In this document: positions 51,833 to 58,770 of the stretch, one piece after another
Numbering within the stretch: the first letter of the stretch is position 1
How the letters are laid out: each line of letters starts with the position of its first letter
Source of the DNA: an uncultured Erysipelotrichaceae bacterium
GTDB taxonomy: Bacteria; Bacillota_I; Bacilli_A; Erysipelotrichales; Erysipelotrichaceae
Direction: 5' to 3'
Assembly (NCBI GenBank): GCA_902778375.1
Contig: CACYXJ010000005.1
Span: forward strand, 1 to 58,770
DNA: 58,770 bases
Notes under the pieces: generated by a model
Told to the model about the DNA's origin: nothing
Database searches by the model: none
Seen by the model: only the letters and a program-made list of their open reading frames with translations
Made by a program: the position numbers and the translations under genes

Positions 51833-52917
51833 TACCTGACTCCTTTGCTTAATCTTGTGACAAAGTCCTGGACATTGGTATTCATAGTAACCGCACCGAG
51901 ACTGCCCCTGTCATGCAGTTTGTTGGTGACGAATTCGGAAATATCCACAGCATAGAAGTAGACCGGCCGGACAATACCGTCCCTGACCCGGAAAGATGGA
52001 ATCATATTGCCGGATGCGATCGAATGCAGCTGGGTGGCAAGGCAGACTACCGTTGTCGCATCCCGCAGCATGTCACGCATCGCCGACTGTCCCTGATAGG
52101 CATCGCCGATGACTTCCGGCAGCGGCCCGTCATCACGGATACTGCCGGTCAGCACAAACGGAATATTGTTTTTGACAAGGCCGTAGATAATGCCGTCGTG
52201 AATGCTGTATTCCTCCAGGAAAGCGGGGATGGATCCGCATCTTCTTACCTTGTTGAGAACATCAAGGTGATTATAATGACCGTTGGGCATCGACCGCTGG
52301 CTGTAGATACCCTGACCTAATGTCGTTCTTAACAGTCCAGCTTCCAGATCATGCGTCGCCAGGGCATTGCCCGCCAGAAGACCGTGTACATATCCTCTGT
52401 CTGCCAGTGACTGCATGGCAAGTCTTGCATCATGGTCGAACGAACATGCCGGACCCATGACAAAGACGATCTTGCCGTGATCCTTCTCATATTCAAACAG
52501 ATCGAACAGTTCCTGGTAGTCTTTGGCAAAGGCAGTCTCGCGGGAGCGGTTCATACGGAAGGCGAACTGGTCATTGTTCTCTTCCTTTTCGTTTTCAAAA
52601 CCATCCACATGCAGGAAGATCCCTTCCTCGCACCGTTCCGTGCGGCCCAGGATGACTGTGTCCCCGGCCTTGACATTACGTTGTTCGACAACATCCAGAT
52701 GGCCATCCTCACGCAAAACGACGCAGCTGTCCATCCGGCTTTCTTCCGCCAGTGTCCAGGCGCCGTTGATCTTGAAGTATTCGGGATAGATCGATGTCGA
52801 ATGGAAATATTCCGGAACGACACCATCCCTGACTGCTTTTTCCGTTTTCACATCCGGCGCGTTCTGAAAAACCGCCGCATTGAAATCAGGCTTTGTATAC
52901 TTTGGCATTCTAAACAT
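51832..52917 (-). CDS. TIGR00300-family protein (archaeal-type ornithine cyclodeaminase / LOR-SDH domain)
   Basis: A 361-residue protein of the family found at the C-terminus of cyanobacterial AgrE/ArgZ and plant LOR-SDH and in archaeal ornithine cyclodeaminase. Diagnostic segments are FVMGPACSFDHDAR near 160, GLLAGNALATHDLEA near 185, GSIRDDGPLPEVIGD near 265, LHSIASGNM near 305 and the C-terminal VDISEFVTNKLHDRGS. Known members convert ornithine to proline and ammonia with NAD. Being first in an operon with arcA and ornithine carbamoyltransferase fits an arginine-to-ornithine-to-proline route. ATG 52917 is given; a GGAAGGA site is about 11 bases upstream. Unrelated to the mu-crystallin-type cyclodeaminase. 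Confidence 0.88.
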   Translation of the reverse strand: MFRMPKYTKPDFNAAVFQNAPDVKTEKAVRDGVVPEYFHSTSIYPEYFKINGAWTLAEESRMDSCVVLREDGHLDVVEQRNVKAGDTVILGRTERCEEGIFLHVDGFENEKEENNDQFAFRMNRSRETAFAKDYQELFDLFEYEKDHGKIVFVMGPACSFDHDARLAMQSLADRGYVHGLLAGNALATHDLEAGLLRTTLGQGIYSQRSMPNGHYNHLDVLNKVRRCGSIPAFLEEYSIHDGIIYGLVKNNIPFVLTGSIRDDGPLPEVIGDAYQGQSAMRDMLRDATTVVCLATQLHSIASGNMIPSFRVRDGIVRPVYFYAVDISEFVTNKLHDRGSLGAVTMNTNVQDFVTRLSKGVR

Positions 52918-52965
52918 GATTGATATCTTCCTTCCGTAAAAAAAGAACTGGTTCTTCGCAACCAT

Positions 52966-52974
52966 ATTGTATCA
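52966..52974 (-). promoter_or_regulatory. Extended -10 promoter of the arginine operon
   Basis: TGATACAAT on the minus strand (TGn plus TACAAT). The 5' leader of about 42 bases contains a small hairpin with a T-run (52938-52957), discussed under rejected items. Confidence 0.55.
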
Positions 52975-53007
52975 GATAGGCATACCGCCTTCCATACAAT
53001 TCAAGGC

Positions 53008-53035
53008 TTCGGAACCGTCCTTTTTCGGATATAAT
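53008..53035 (+). promoter_or_regulatory. Promoter of the small hypothetical gene
   Basis: -35 TTCGGA (53008-53013), 16-base spacer, -10 TATAAT (53030-53035). The -10 overlaps an upstream in-frame ATG at 53034, so the start at 53064 is preferred. Confidence 0.6.
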
Positions 53036-53063
53036 GACTGTGTATTTTCAAGAGGTGCACATC

Positions 53064-53402
53064 ATGGAAAAAATGACCCAGTCGACGATCTATGTCGGTA
53101 TGAACGATTCTGAAACCCATATGCAGAAATTCGATACTGAGCGCTATCTCAAAATTCTGAAGAATATCTGTTACAACTACCATGTGGCATTTTCCGTCAA
53201 CCAGATCACCGGCGGCTACTTTCATGAAGACGGCACCTATGTGGAAGAGAACTCACTCGCCCTGACACTGATCGGCGTCGATAAAGAAATCGTCCAGGAA
53301 ATCGCCAAAGATCTCTGTGCCTTCTTCCATCAGGAAAGCGTCATGGCGGTCTATGAACACTCGGATGTGGAATTCATATCCGAACAGATCGATCTGGCAT
53401 AA
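53064..53402 (+). CDS. Small uncharacterised protein (112 aa)
   Basis: A 112-residue soluble alpha/beta protein with two strand-helix repeats (TIYVGMND near 8, LALTLIGVDKEIVQEIAKDLCAFFHQESV near 68-93), giving a ferredoxin-like or PII-like look. It has no catalytic or metal motif I recognise. ATG 53064 is chosen because the promoter -10 overlaps the earlier ATG at 53034 and because AGAGGTG lies about 7 bases upstream. Divergent from the arginine operon and convergent with the nitroreductase gene. Function unknown. Confidence 0.65.
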   Translation: MEKMTQSTIYVGMNDSETHMQKFDTERYLKILKNICYNYHVAFSVNQITGGYFHEDGTYVEENSLALTLIGVDKEIVQEIAKDLCAFFHQESVMAVYEHSDVEFISEQIDLA

Positions 53403-53428
53403 AAAGACCGGTTCATGCAAAACCGGTC
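53401..53428 (-). terminator. Terminator of the nitroreductase gene
   Basis: GACCGGTT pairs with AACCGGTC around seven bases, followed by five Ts on the minus strand. Confidence 0.82.
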
Positions 53429-53436
53429 AGAACAGT

Positions 53437-54030
53437 TTATTTGACAAGTGTGACTTCGTTTCCCTTGCGTTCCAGCGGCATCCGGTCAGGCATGCCGTTT
53501 TCATTTGCGGCATAGCCGACAGCCAGGGCTCCGTAGATTCTTTCATTATCCCGCAGACCGAACTGCCGGAACTTCTGCAGCAGCGCCGGATCTTCGTTGA
53601 GCCATTTCAGCTGGTTGATCCAGCAGGTGCCAAGATCCAGTTCGTTGCCGAGGATCATCATGTTTTCCAAAGCACAGGCACAGTCAGCAATATTGTTTCC
53701 GTAGTCTTTCACATTGGCGGTGACGATCAGTGCCGGGCAGCCGTAGTGGAAGACATATCCGCCTTTTTTGGAACGGCTGATCGATGAAGCCATCGAAGCA
53801 TACATTCCTTCCGTCACTTCCATTTCTGCAAATGCCTGCTGCACCAGGTCAGCAAGTTCGGCAAGTATGTCCGGATCAGTGATGACAAAGAAATGGGTGC
53901 TCTGGCTGTTGCCGCCGCTGGGAGCGAAACGGCCGGCCTGAACCAGCTTTGTCAGAAGTTCATCCGGTACAGCCTTCTGCTGAAAACGGCGGGTGCTGCG
54001 CCTGGTCATGATTGCATCATATACATTCAT
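53437..54030 (-). CDS. Nitroreductase-family FMN protein
   Basis: A 197-residue NAD(P)H-dependent flavoprotein. The N-terminal IMTRRSTRRF motif (FMN phosphate contact) is at 7-16, APSGGNSQ near 36-43 and the C-terminal FMN contact segment near 155-175 (IYGALAVGYA) are typical. The central insert (SKKGGYVFHYGCPALIVTA) resembles small anaerobe nitroreductases. The family reduces nitro groups, quinones or flavins, and the physiological substrate is unknown. The ATG is given by an AGGAAGG site about 7 bases upstream. Downstream of and co-directional with the MATE gene, 63 bases away. Confidence 0.9.
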   Translation of the reverse strand: MNVYDAIMTRRSTRRFQQKAVPDELLTKLVQAGRFAPSGGNSQSTHFFVITDPDILAELADLVQQAFAEMEVTEGMYASMASSISRSKKGGYVFHYGCPALIVTANVKDYGNNIADCACALENMMILGNELDLGTCWINQLKWLNEDPALLQKFRQFGLRDNERIYGALAVGYAANENGMPDRMPLERKGNEVTLVK

Positions 54031-54093
54031 AAAGATACCTTCCTCTTGTCTTTAGTATCTCATATTATTGCCGTACAGCGGCTTATACGCCTT

Positions 54094-55422
54094 TCAGTTC
54101 AGTTCCCTGCCGAGAATGGCTTTGTACAGGACAAAGGCCAGGACTGCTGTCAGCATGTCGGCAACTGACTGGGAAAAGATGACGCCGTTATAACCAAAGA
54201 GCGATGAGGCAAGGAAAATCACTGCGGCATAGATATAGCCCTGTCTGCCGGCACTCAGCAGCAATGCACCTCCGGCCTTGCCGGTGGACTGGAAGATACA
54301 GGTCGTGACCATGACATAACCGATGAACGGCATGCCGGCAAGCACAGCCCTGAGCATCGGTGTGCCGGTGGCGATGATTTCCGGATCGTTCATGAAGACG
54401 GAAATGATCGAAGGTGCCGCGAAGAACAGTATTGCCGAAAGACCAAGACCGATACCGCATACCAGAAGATAGGCGAAGCGGATTGTCTCCTTCATGCGGG
54501 GCTTGTTGCCGGAACCGTAGAGATAACCGTACAGCGGCTGGCCGCCGAAGGAGAATGCCACCATGATCATGACCACGATCATGACCGCTTTGGAAACGAT
54601 TCCCATCGCCGCGATCTTGTCGTTGCCGTAAGGAAGCAGGAAGCGGTTCAGCAGCATGACGCCGATGGACTGCATGATATTGGTGATGGAAGACGGAATT
54701 CCGATGCCGAGAATCTGCGATACTTCGCCCTTGCTGATATGAAATCCTCTCGGATCCAGAGACAGTGCCTTTGAGCGGGATGAGATGAACCAGACATAGT
54801 AGATATCCGCGCAGATGTTGCCGATAACAGTCGCGACAGCGGCACCGCCGGCGCCCATCTTCAGTCCGAAAATGAATACCGGATCAAGGATCATATTTGT
54901 GATCGAGCCGATAAAGGAACCGATCATTGCCCCGGTGGCGAATCCTTCGGTACGAAGCAGGTTCGTCGGAACAAGCGAAAAGATAATAAACGGTGCGCCG
55001 AGTGCGATCCAGCGGTAATAAGCCGAAGCATAAGCCATTGTGTCAGCATCGGCACCAAGCAGATTCAGCATGCCGTTCTGGCAGAGCAGAAGCACAGCCG
55101 CGATCAGTACGCCGAACATCGCCGAGCCGAGGAACGAGAAGACCGACAGTCTCCTGCCGTCATCCGTTCTGCCCTGACCGAACAGGCGGCTGATGACAGA
55201 ACTGCCGCCAAGACCGAAGATATCGCCGATGGCAATCATAAATGTGAAAACCGGTGCGCAGAGAGCGACACCCGCCACCAGGTTCGTATTGCCGGTACGG
55301 GCGATGAAATACATATCCACCATGTTGTAGACGAGCATCAGAATACTGCTCATCATGACCGGTACAGCCAGTTTCATATAAGCCTTGGGAACAGGCATTT
55401 TCTCAAAAAGTTCGTTATCCAT
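54094..55422 (-). CDS. MATE-family efflux transporter
   Basis: A 442-residue multidrug and toxin extrusion protein with twelve hydrophobic segments in two halves; MSSILMLVYNMVDMYFIARTG near 20-40 and GLGGSSVISRLFGQG near 68-82 are typical. Such pumps export cationic drugs or metabolites using Na+ or H+. ATG 55422 is chosen because GAGG lies about 9 bases upstream and the promoter sits between it and the divergent regulator; earlier codons would overlap the promoter. A Crp/Fnr palindrome is placed for activation at about -41.5. Confidence 0.9.
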   Translation of the reverse strand: MDNELFEKMPVPKAYMKLAVPVMMSSILMLVYNMVDMYFIARTGNTNLVAGVALCAPVFTFMIAIGDIFGLGGSSVISRLFGQGRTDDGRRLSVFSFLGSAMFGVLIAAVLLLCQNGMLNLLGADADTMAYASAYYRWIALGAPFIIFSLVPTNLLRTEGFATGAMIGSFIGSITNMILDPVFIFGLKMGAGGAAVATVIGNICADIYYVWFISSRSKALSLDPRGFHISKGEVSQILGIGIPSSITNIMQSIGVMLLNRFLLPYGNDKIAAMGIVSKAVMIVVMIMVAFSFGGQPLYGYLYGSGNKPRMKETIRFAYLLVCGIGLGLSAILFFAAPSIISVFMNDPEIIATGTPMLRAVLAGMPFIGYVMVTTCIFQSTGKAGGALLLSAGRQGYIYAAVIFLASSLFGYNGVIFSQSVADMLTAVLAFVLYKAILGRELN

Positions 55423-55423
55423 A

Positions 55424-55451
55424 TTGACCAACCTCGGGATTATTATACGAT
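55424..55451 (+). promoter_or_regulatory. Promoter of the Crp/Fnr-type regulator gene
   Basis: -35 TTGACC (55424-55429), 16-base spacer, -10 TACGAT (55446-55451), start near 55458. The palindrome at 55469-55484 then lies about +11 to +26, a position for autorepression. Confidence 0.55.
55442..55447 (-). promoter_or_regulatory. -10 box of the MATE promoter
   Basis: TATAAT on the minus strand with a poor -35 (ACTTTC). Start is expected near 55435, with the palindrome centred at about -41.5. Confidence 0.6.
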
Positions 55452-55468
55452 TCCCTCTTCCCTCAGAA

Positions 55469-55484
55469 AGTGACATATGTCACT
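55469..55484. promoter_or_regulatory. Crp/Fnr-type operator palindrome
   Basis: AGTGACATATGTCACT, a perfect 16-base palindrome with GTGAC/GTCAC half-sites like those of Crp-family regulators, located between the regulator and MATE genes. Confidence 0.82.
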
Positions 55485-55492
55485 ATTAGAGT

Positions 55493-56140
55493 ATGGAACT
55501 GATCAGAAACAGAAAAATGCTGGAGAGCCTGCTGGAACGTCACAGGATCACTTCCTTCTTCCGTAACAGTGATCTTCCTTTTGCGCTGTATCAGTTCGAA
55601 AAAGGCGAGTATCTGGACAGCGAACTCGACCCTTCCCAGCATTTGATATTTCCCGTTTCCGGTACCCTGCGCATTCTGCATATACGTCCTGACGGAACAC
55701 AATATCAGATCGCATCCGGCAAACAGTTCACGTGTCTTGGCGATATGGAATTTGCTTCCGGCAAAATCACCCCGTATCTGGTGGAAATCACGAGTCCATG
55801 TATGTGTATTGTCCTGCCGTTAAGAGGAATCCGCGGCCGCTTGGAAAACGATCCGGTATTCCTGCGTTTTCTACTTGGCCAGCTGGCAGAGAAGATCGAT
55901 GTTTCGACCGCTTCCAAAGCCCTCCCACGCAGTCTGACGGAACGGCTGGATTTCTATATCCGCACCCAGTGTCAGGACAACACACTGAAAGGTGTGGAAA
56001 AAGCCGCATCCGCCCTTGCCTGCAGCAAGCGCCAGCTGCTGAGAATTCTCAAGCAGCTGTGCAAGGAAGGCAAGATGGTCAAGACCGGCCACGGTTCCTA
56101 CAAGCTTCTGCAGGAACTCTCCATATCGGAATTGTTTTAA
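55493..56140 (+). CDS. Crp/Fnr-family transcriptional regulator
   Basis: A 215-residue regulator with an N-terminal cyclic-nucleotide-binding-like beta roll (about 25-120) and a C-terminal winged helix-turn-helix (about 150-205, with CSKRQLLRILKQLCKEG as the recognition region). The Fnr cysteine cluster is absent, and the cAMP-contact Arg/Ser pattern is not evident, so it is neither a classical Fnr nor a clear CRP; it may bind another effector. ATG 55493 lies just after the palindrome with a poor ribosome site. Divergent from the MATE pump and probably its regulator. Confidence 0.88.
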   Translation: MELIRNRKMLESLLERHRITSFFRNSDLPFALYQFEKGEYLDSELDPSQHLIFPVSGTLRILHIRPDGTQYQIASGKQFTCLGDMEFASGKITPYLVEITSPCMCIVLPLRGIRGRLENDPVFLRFLLGQLAEKIDVSTASKALPRSLTERLDFYIRTQCQDNTLKGVEKAASALACSKRQLLRILKQLCKEGKMVKTGHGSYKLLQELSISELF

Positions 56141-56146
56141 AGAATA

Positions 56147-56167
56147 TAAAAAACTGCCTCAGCAGTT
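56147..56167 (-). terminator. Terminator of the Pr6Pr-like membrane gene
   Basis: AACTGC pairs with GCAGTT around TGAG, followed by a T-run on the minus strand. Confidence 0.75.
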
Positions 56168-56721
56168 CATACAGCAATCCCGGCAACACCGGCCGATATC
56201 GCGGAAATGATGATAAGAAGGACAATGACCCAGAGAACAGTCGCCGTTTCGCTCTGGTGATTGACCCGGAAGAACGGATACGGCCCATCATATTTTTCGA
56301 TCCTGTTCATATACAGCATGATCAGCCCGTAAGCCAGTGTCAGAACTGCCGGCAGCCACCAGTATCCGCAGTGCTGCTCGAACAGGACATAAGAATACAC
56401 GGAGATGATCGGACAGAGGGTGTGATGGTACAGGCAGTTGCCGGAAAGCATCAGTTTCCGAAAGCCCCCGCCCATCGGCACCAGGACGAACAGAGTGATA
56501 AGAAACGTCATCACCAGCATACACGTACTGAGATAGCGGAGCAGCACGGTCAGCGCAGTAAAGCCAAACAGTGTCGCCAGCACCGACGAAACAAGCGTCA
56601 CCATATTGGCCAGCTGCGTGTAGTAGGCAAATACCTCCTGCTTTCTGGCTGATACGCTGATATACAGACCGGTTGTTTCCAGACAGATCACGATCAGATT
56701 TAACACGACATATATTTCCAT
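56167..56721 (-). CDS. Six-helix membrane protein (Pr6Pr-like)
   Basis: A 184-residue integral membrane protein with six hydrophobic segments and a conserved HHTLCPIISVYSY stretch near 100-112, where Pr6Pr-family proteins have a HxxxP motif. The family is uncharacterised. No ribosome site is clear at ATG 56721. Convergent with the Crp/Fnr-type regulator gene, ending in a shared hairpin region. Function unknown. Confidence 0.75.
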   Translation of the reverse strand: MEIYVVLNLIVICLETTGLYISVSARKQEVFAYYTQLANMVTLVSSVLATLFGFTALTVLLRYLSTCMLVMTFLITLFVLVPMGGGFRKLMLSGNCLYHHTLCPIISVYSYVLFEQHCGYWWLPAVLTLAYGLIMLYMNRIEKYDGPYPFFRVNHQSETATVLWVIVLLIIISAISAGVAGIAV

Positions 56722-56730
56722 AAAACCCGG

Positions 56731-56760
56731 TTCATATTATATCTCAGATAATGTTACAAT
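56731..56760 (+). promoter_or_regulatory. Promoter of the CPBP protease gene
   Basis: -35 TTCATA (56731-56736), 18-base spacer, -10 TACAAT (56755-56760). Confidence 0.5.
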
Positions 56761-56780
56761 AGCCAACGGAGGTTCACGTT

Positions 56781-57488
56781 ATGAAAAATCTCAGCACAAA
56801 GAATCCGGTTCTGTACAGCATTCTGCTGGTTATCATAGTTATGCTTGCGGCAGCCGTACTGACCGGGGCATTCACCGTTGCCGGCTTCAGGGATCTCAGT
56901 TCTTCCATTGCCCGTATCATTATCTTTGCCGTCCTGGTCTTCATTTTCCGGGACTGCTATCACTGGGACAAGTCATTCAGCGGCATTACCTATGCCCTGG
57001 CCGCCCTGATTCCCGCTGTCTGGAATATTGCCTACAACAGTTTCAACGGTGCCGTACTGCGCAGCGACCTGCCTGTCGTACTGATCTGTGCCCTGGCACC
57101 CGCAGTATTTGAAGAATCGCTGTTCCGCATTATTCCATTTCAGAAAATGGAAGATCAGAATATGTCAAAAATGTCCATCGTGTTGATCACCGCTCTGGTC
57201 TTCGGTCTGATCCATCTGACCAATATGCTCAGCGGAAACGTTGTCGGCACCCTGGTGCAGACCTTCTACGCGGTTGCGGTCGGTCTTCTGTTCGGCGGCT
57301 TGTACATCCTGACAAAAGATCCGGCATCTGTGATCCTGGCCCACTTCCTGACCGACTTCACCTCCCAGATGTTCACGAACCAGCCGTCTTCAACACCTGT
57401 CCTGCAGGTCATCATATTCGTTGTTCTTCTGGCAGTCATCAGTGTCTATGGCATCATGCTGACCAGAAAGGCAGAGAAAGAAAACTGA
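56781..57488 (+). CDS. CPBP-family intramembrane glutamic endopeptidase
   Basis: A 235-residue membrane protein with about seven hydrophobic segments and the three CPBP/Abi motifs: EESLFR near 116-121 (EExxxR), GLIHL near 146-150 and a third with His and Asp (AHFLTDF) near 195. Homologues are CAAX-type proteases or bacteriocin-immunity (PncO/SkkI-like) proteins. GGAGG lies 10 bases before ATG 56781. It stands alone between a promoter and a strong terminator. A link to the double-glycine peptides elsewhere in the window is only a thought, as they are 29 kb away. Confidence 0.9.
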   Translation: MKNLSTKNPVLYSILLVIIVMLAAAVLTGAFTVAGFRDLSSSIARIIIFAVLVFIFRDCYHWDKSFSGITYALAALIPAVWNIAYNSFNGAVLRSDLPVVLICALAPAVFEESLFRIIPFQKMEDQNMSKMSIVLITALVFGLIHLTNMLSGNVVGTLVQTFYAVAVGLLFGGLYILTKDPASVILAHFLTDFTSQMFTNQPSSTPVLQVIIFVVLLAVISVYGIMLTRKAEKEN

Positions 57489-57497
57489 AGCGATCAT

Positions 57498-57522
57498 GCA
57501 GCTGTGAACAGCTGCTTTTTTT
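57498..57522 (+). terminator. Terminator of the CPBP gene
   Basis: GCAGCTG pairs with CAGCTGC around TGAA, followed by seven Ts. Confidence 0.88.
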
Positions 57523-57526
57523 ATGC

Positions 57527-57566
57527 AAAACAGCCCGCCGCCATTCATTGGCAGCAGGCTGTTTTT
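57527..57566 (-). terminator. Terminator of the clostripain-like gene
   Basis: AACAGCCTGCTGCC pairs with GGCGGCGGGCTGTT (wobble pairs) around seven bases, with a T-run on both strands. Confidence 0.78.
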
Positions 57567-57577
57567 GATAATCAGTA

Positions 57578-58770
57578 TTACTGTGTGATATGGCTTTCGA
57601 CCATGTCAGTGACAAACGTACGCTGATAAACGTCTGTAAGAGTGATGCCGTAGCGCAGATCGCATTCGCCAAGCGGCTTGTCTTCCACCTTCAGGGTATC
57701 CATGGTAGTCACGCGTATTACCTGACCATAGACGTCTGTCTTGATCAGTTTGCCGTCTTCGTCATAGTAGTCGAAGAGGAACTGGAGTGATTCGCCGGGC
57801 TTGATTTCCTGCATGCCCTTGCTCATGAATGATGCTTCTTCATCCGCCAGACGGTATCCCGTTACGTGGCCTTCGATTTCATCTCCGGTTTCTTCCGTGA
57901 TTGGATCCCATTCGATTGACAGAATGACTTTCGTATCGCCGTTCAGCATTGCTTTCACGGTGCCTTTATAGATGACACCGGCCTCGCTTGTGACAGCAGG
58001 TTCTTCTTCATAACAGACCAGCTGGTTGCCGATGTAGATCCATGTTCCGTCCGAGGAAACCATCGGATGATCTTCCTCATCTCTTGCTCCGGCTACATCA
58101 TGGCCAAGATAACGCCAGCCGTCATCGCTCTTCTGATAGACGACCTGCTGGGAATCGGCGATGATATTCCACACCGTATCCGGCAGTTCCAGCTTCCAGC
58201 CGTTTTCTGTTTCCAGCAGGGGGATATCGGTAATTGCCGGCGCATCCACATAGTTTTCGAAGCCTTTGACATACCAGTCTTCCTGGGTGTAGTCGGCACT
58301 GCCTTTGAGCTGAATGCCGAACAGTTCCAGAGGTTTGGAGTACTCGTCCTTATTCAGATACGCCATGATGCTGAAGTAGTCATCATAGAACTGTTTCGCA
58401 GCCGGCATGTTCAGATATTCATACTGTTCATGTTCATATTTGTACTTGCTGATATCTTCAAACGGGAATGTCATCGCCAGACCGTTGATTCCTTCATTGG
58501 ATACAGCGTTTCTGTAGACAATGGCAGCCTTGAAGTAATTGCAGATTTCCTTCAGTTCTTCCGGCATGCAGATTGAATCATCATAGTCAGAGCCATCCAG
58601 CAGCTGCAGATAGTTAATCAGGTCGATCTGCTCCTTGGACTGGAAAATATAAGCCTTTCTGGCAGCCAGCGATATATCCGTGTAATCCCTGGCATCGGCT
58701 CTGATTGCCGCATCCTGTTTTCCGTACAGTTCGGAAAGTTTATCGAATGCCGGACCGATTCTTCTCAGAT
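57578..58770 (-). CDS. C-terminal part of a clostripain-like (C11) cysteine peptidase, 5' end outside window
   Basis: The minus-strand frame is open to the last base, so the gene continues beyond the window; the ATG at 58567 is internal. About 397 residues are visible. The segment around the internal ATG, with a helical LIDYLQLLDG-like region, AAIVYRN and then GLAMTFPFED near the middle, resembles the C-terminal end of the clostripain fold, where GLSIYFP is typical. After it comes a beta-rich C-terminal region of about 240 residues (YKGTVKAML, DEIEGHVTGYRL) with no catalytic motif. Catalytic His and Cys would lie in the missing part, so activity cannot be judged. Terminator present 3'. Confidence 0.6.
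   Translation of the reverse strand, partial: LRRIGPAFDKLSELYGKQDAAIRADARDYTDISLAARKAYIFQSKEQIDLINYLQLLDGSDYDDSICMPEELKEICNYFKAAIVYRNAVSNEGINGLAMTFPFEDISKYKYEHEQYEYLNMPAAKQFYDDYFSIMAYLNKDEYSKPLELFGIQLKGSADYTQEDWYVKGFENYVDAPAITDIPLLETENGWKLELPDTVWNIIADSQQVVYQKSDDGWRYLGHDVAGARDEEDHPMVSSDGTWIYIGNQLVCYEEEPAVTSEAGVIYKGTVKAMLNGDTKVILSIEWDPITEETGDEIEGHVTGYRLADEEASFMSKGMQEIKPGESLQFLFDYYDEDGKLIKTDVYGQVIRVTTMDTLKVEDKPLGECDLRYGITLTDVYQRTFVTDMVESHITQ

Noticed and set aside
52938..52957. Hairpin plus T-run in the leader of the arginine operon as an attenuator
   Set aside because: The stem is only five base pairs with a four-base loop and lies within about 20 bases of the expected transcript start, too close for a working attenuator. 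An overlapping GGTT/AACC stem is possible but equally weak.

Overview
The window reads as an ordinary chromosomal stretch of a Gram-positive Firmicute, most likely an Erysipelotrichales-type gut anaerobe. Evidence for this: strong AAGGAGG ribosome sites, sigma-A promoters, a CIRCE element, CcpA-type cre sites, a sortase with its surface protein, lipoprotein signals, an MglBAC sugar importer, an arginine deiminase pathway, and flavin/iron-sulphur enzymes typical of anaerobes. By eye the GC content is near 50 percent. The family-level placement is inference. I saw no rRNA or tRNA gene, transposase, integrase, prophage or CRISPR array. No gap without a gene exceeds 300 bases.

Layout. 1-6.3 kb: the end of an unknown gene, ftsH behind a CIRCE element, a beta-lactamase-fold hydrolase, and pyrBI behind a leader-peptide attenuator. 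6.3-9.6 kb: a class B-like sortase and its probable substrate, a thioester-domain adhesin with Cna-B-like repeats. 9.7-14.4 kb: an EamA/SDR/Gfo-Idh operon and a DUF362/DUF3842/ECF-S group. 14.6-21.1 kb: a six-gene divergent cluster that looks like a fatty-acid-modifying system. Leftward it carries a close relative of polyunsaturated fatty acid isomerase, a RetSat/phytoene-desaturase-like flavoenzyme and an FNR-[2Fe-2S] reductase. Rightward it carries an AMP-forming acyl ligase, an acyl carrier protein and an acyl-ACP thioesterase. 21.2-30.2 kb: a SWIM protein, a large GltD-like Fe-S flavoprotein, a GH1 glucosidase, two small double-glycine leader peptides, and a glycogen branching enzyme with a Lys/Ala-rich tail. 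30.3-34.1 kb: mglBAC under cre control. 34.1-41.9 kb: a ManA-ROK fusion, a cation antiporter behind a yybP-ykoY-type riboswitch, an ABCG-like exporter, and a GH1 6-phospho-beta-glucosidase. 42-48.3 kb: a 5'-nucleotidase lipoprotein, a ROK kinase, the threonine-degrading pair tdh-kbl, and a fucose-isomerase-like protein. 48.4-58.8 kb: a VanZ-VOC fusion, an arginine-to-proline operon (arcA, ornithine carbamoyltransferase, TIGR00300-type ornithine cyclodeaminase), a nitroreductase, a MATE pump divergent from a Crp/Fnr regulator with a perfect palindrome between them, a CPBP protease, and the end of a clostripain-like protein.

Most genes lie on the minus strand in short operons with 1-11 base overlaps and clear intrinsic terminators. 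The common theme is sugar and glycogen use, amino-acid fermentation and redox or lipid chemistry. The best candidate for an undescribed system is the 14.6-21.1 kb divergon. The pyr leader, the orphan double-glycine peptides, the TIE adhesin/sortase pair and the manganese-type riboswitch are the next strongest. All family calls rest on motifs and recalled family sequences; no search was run.
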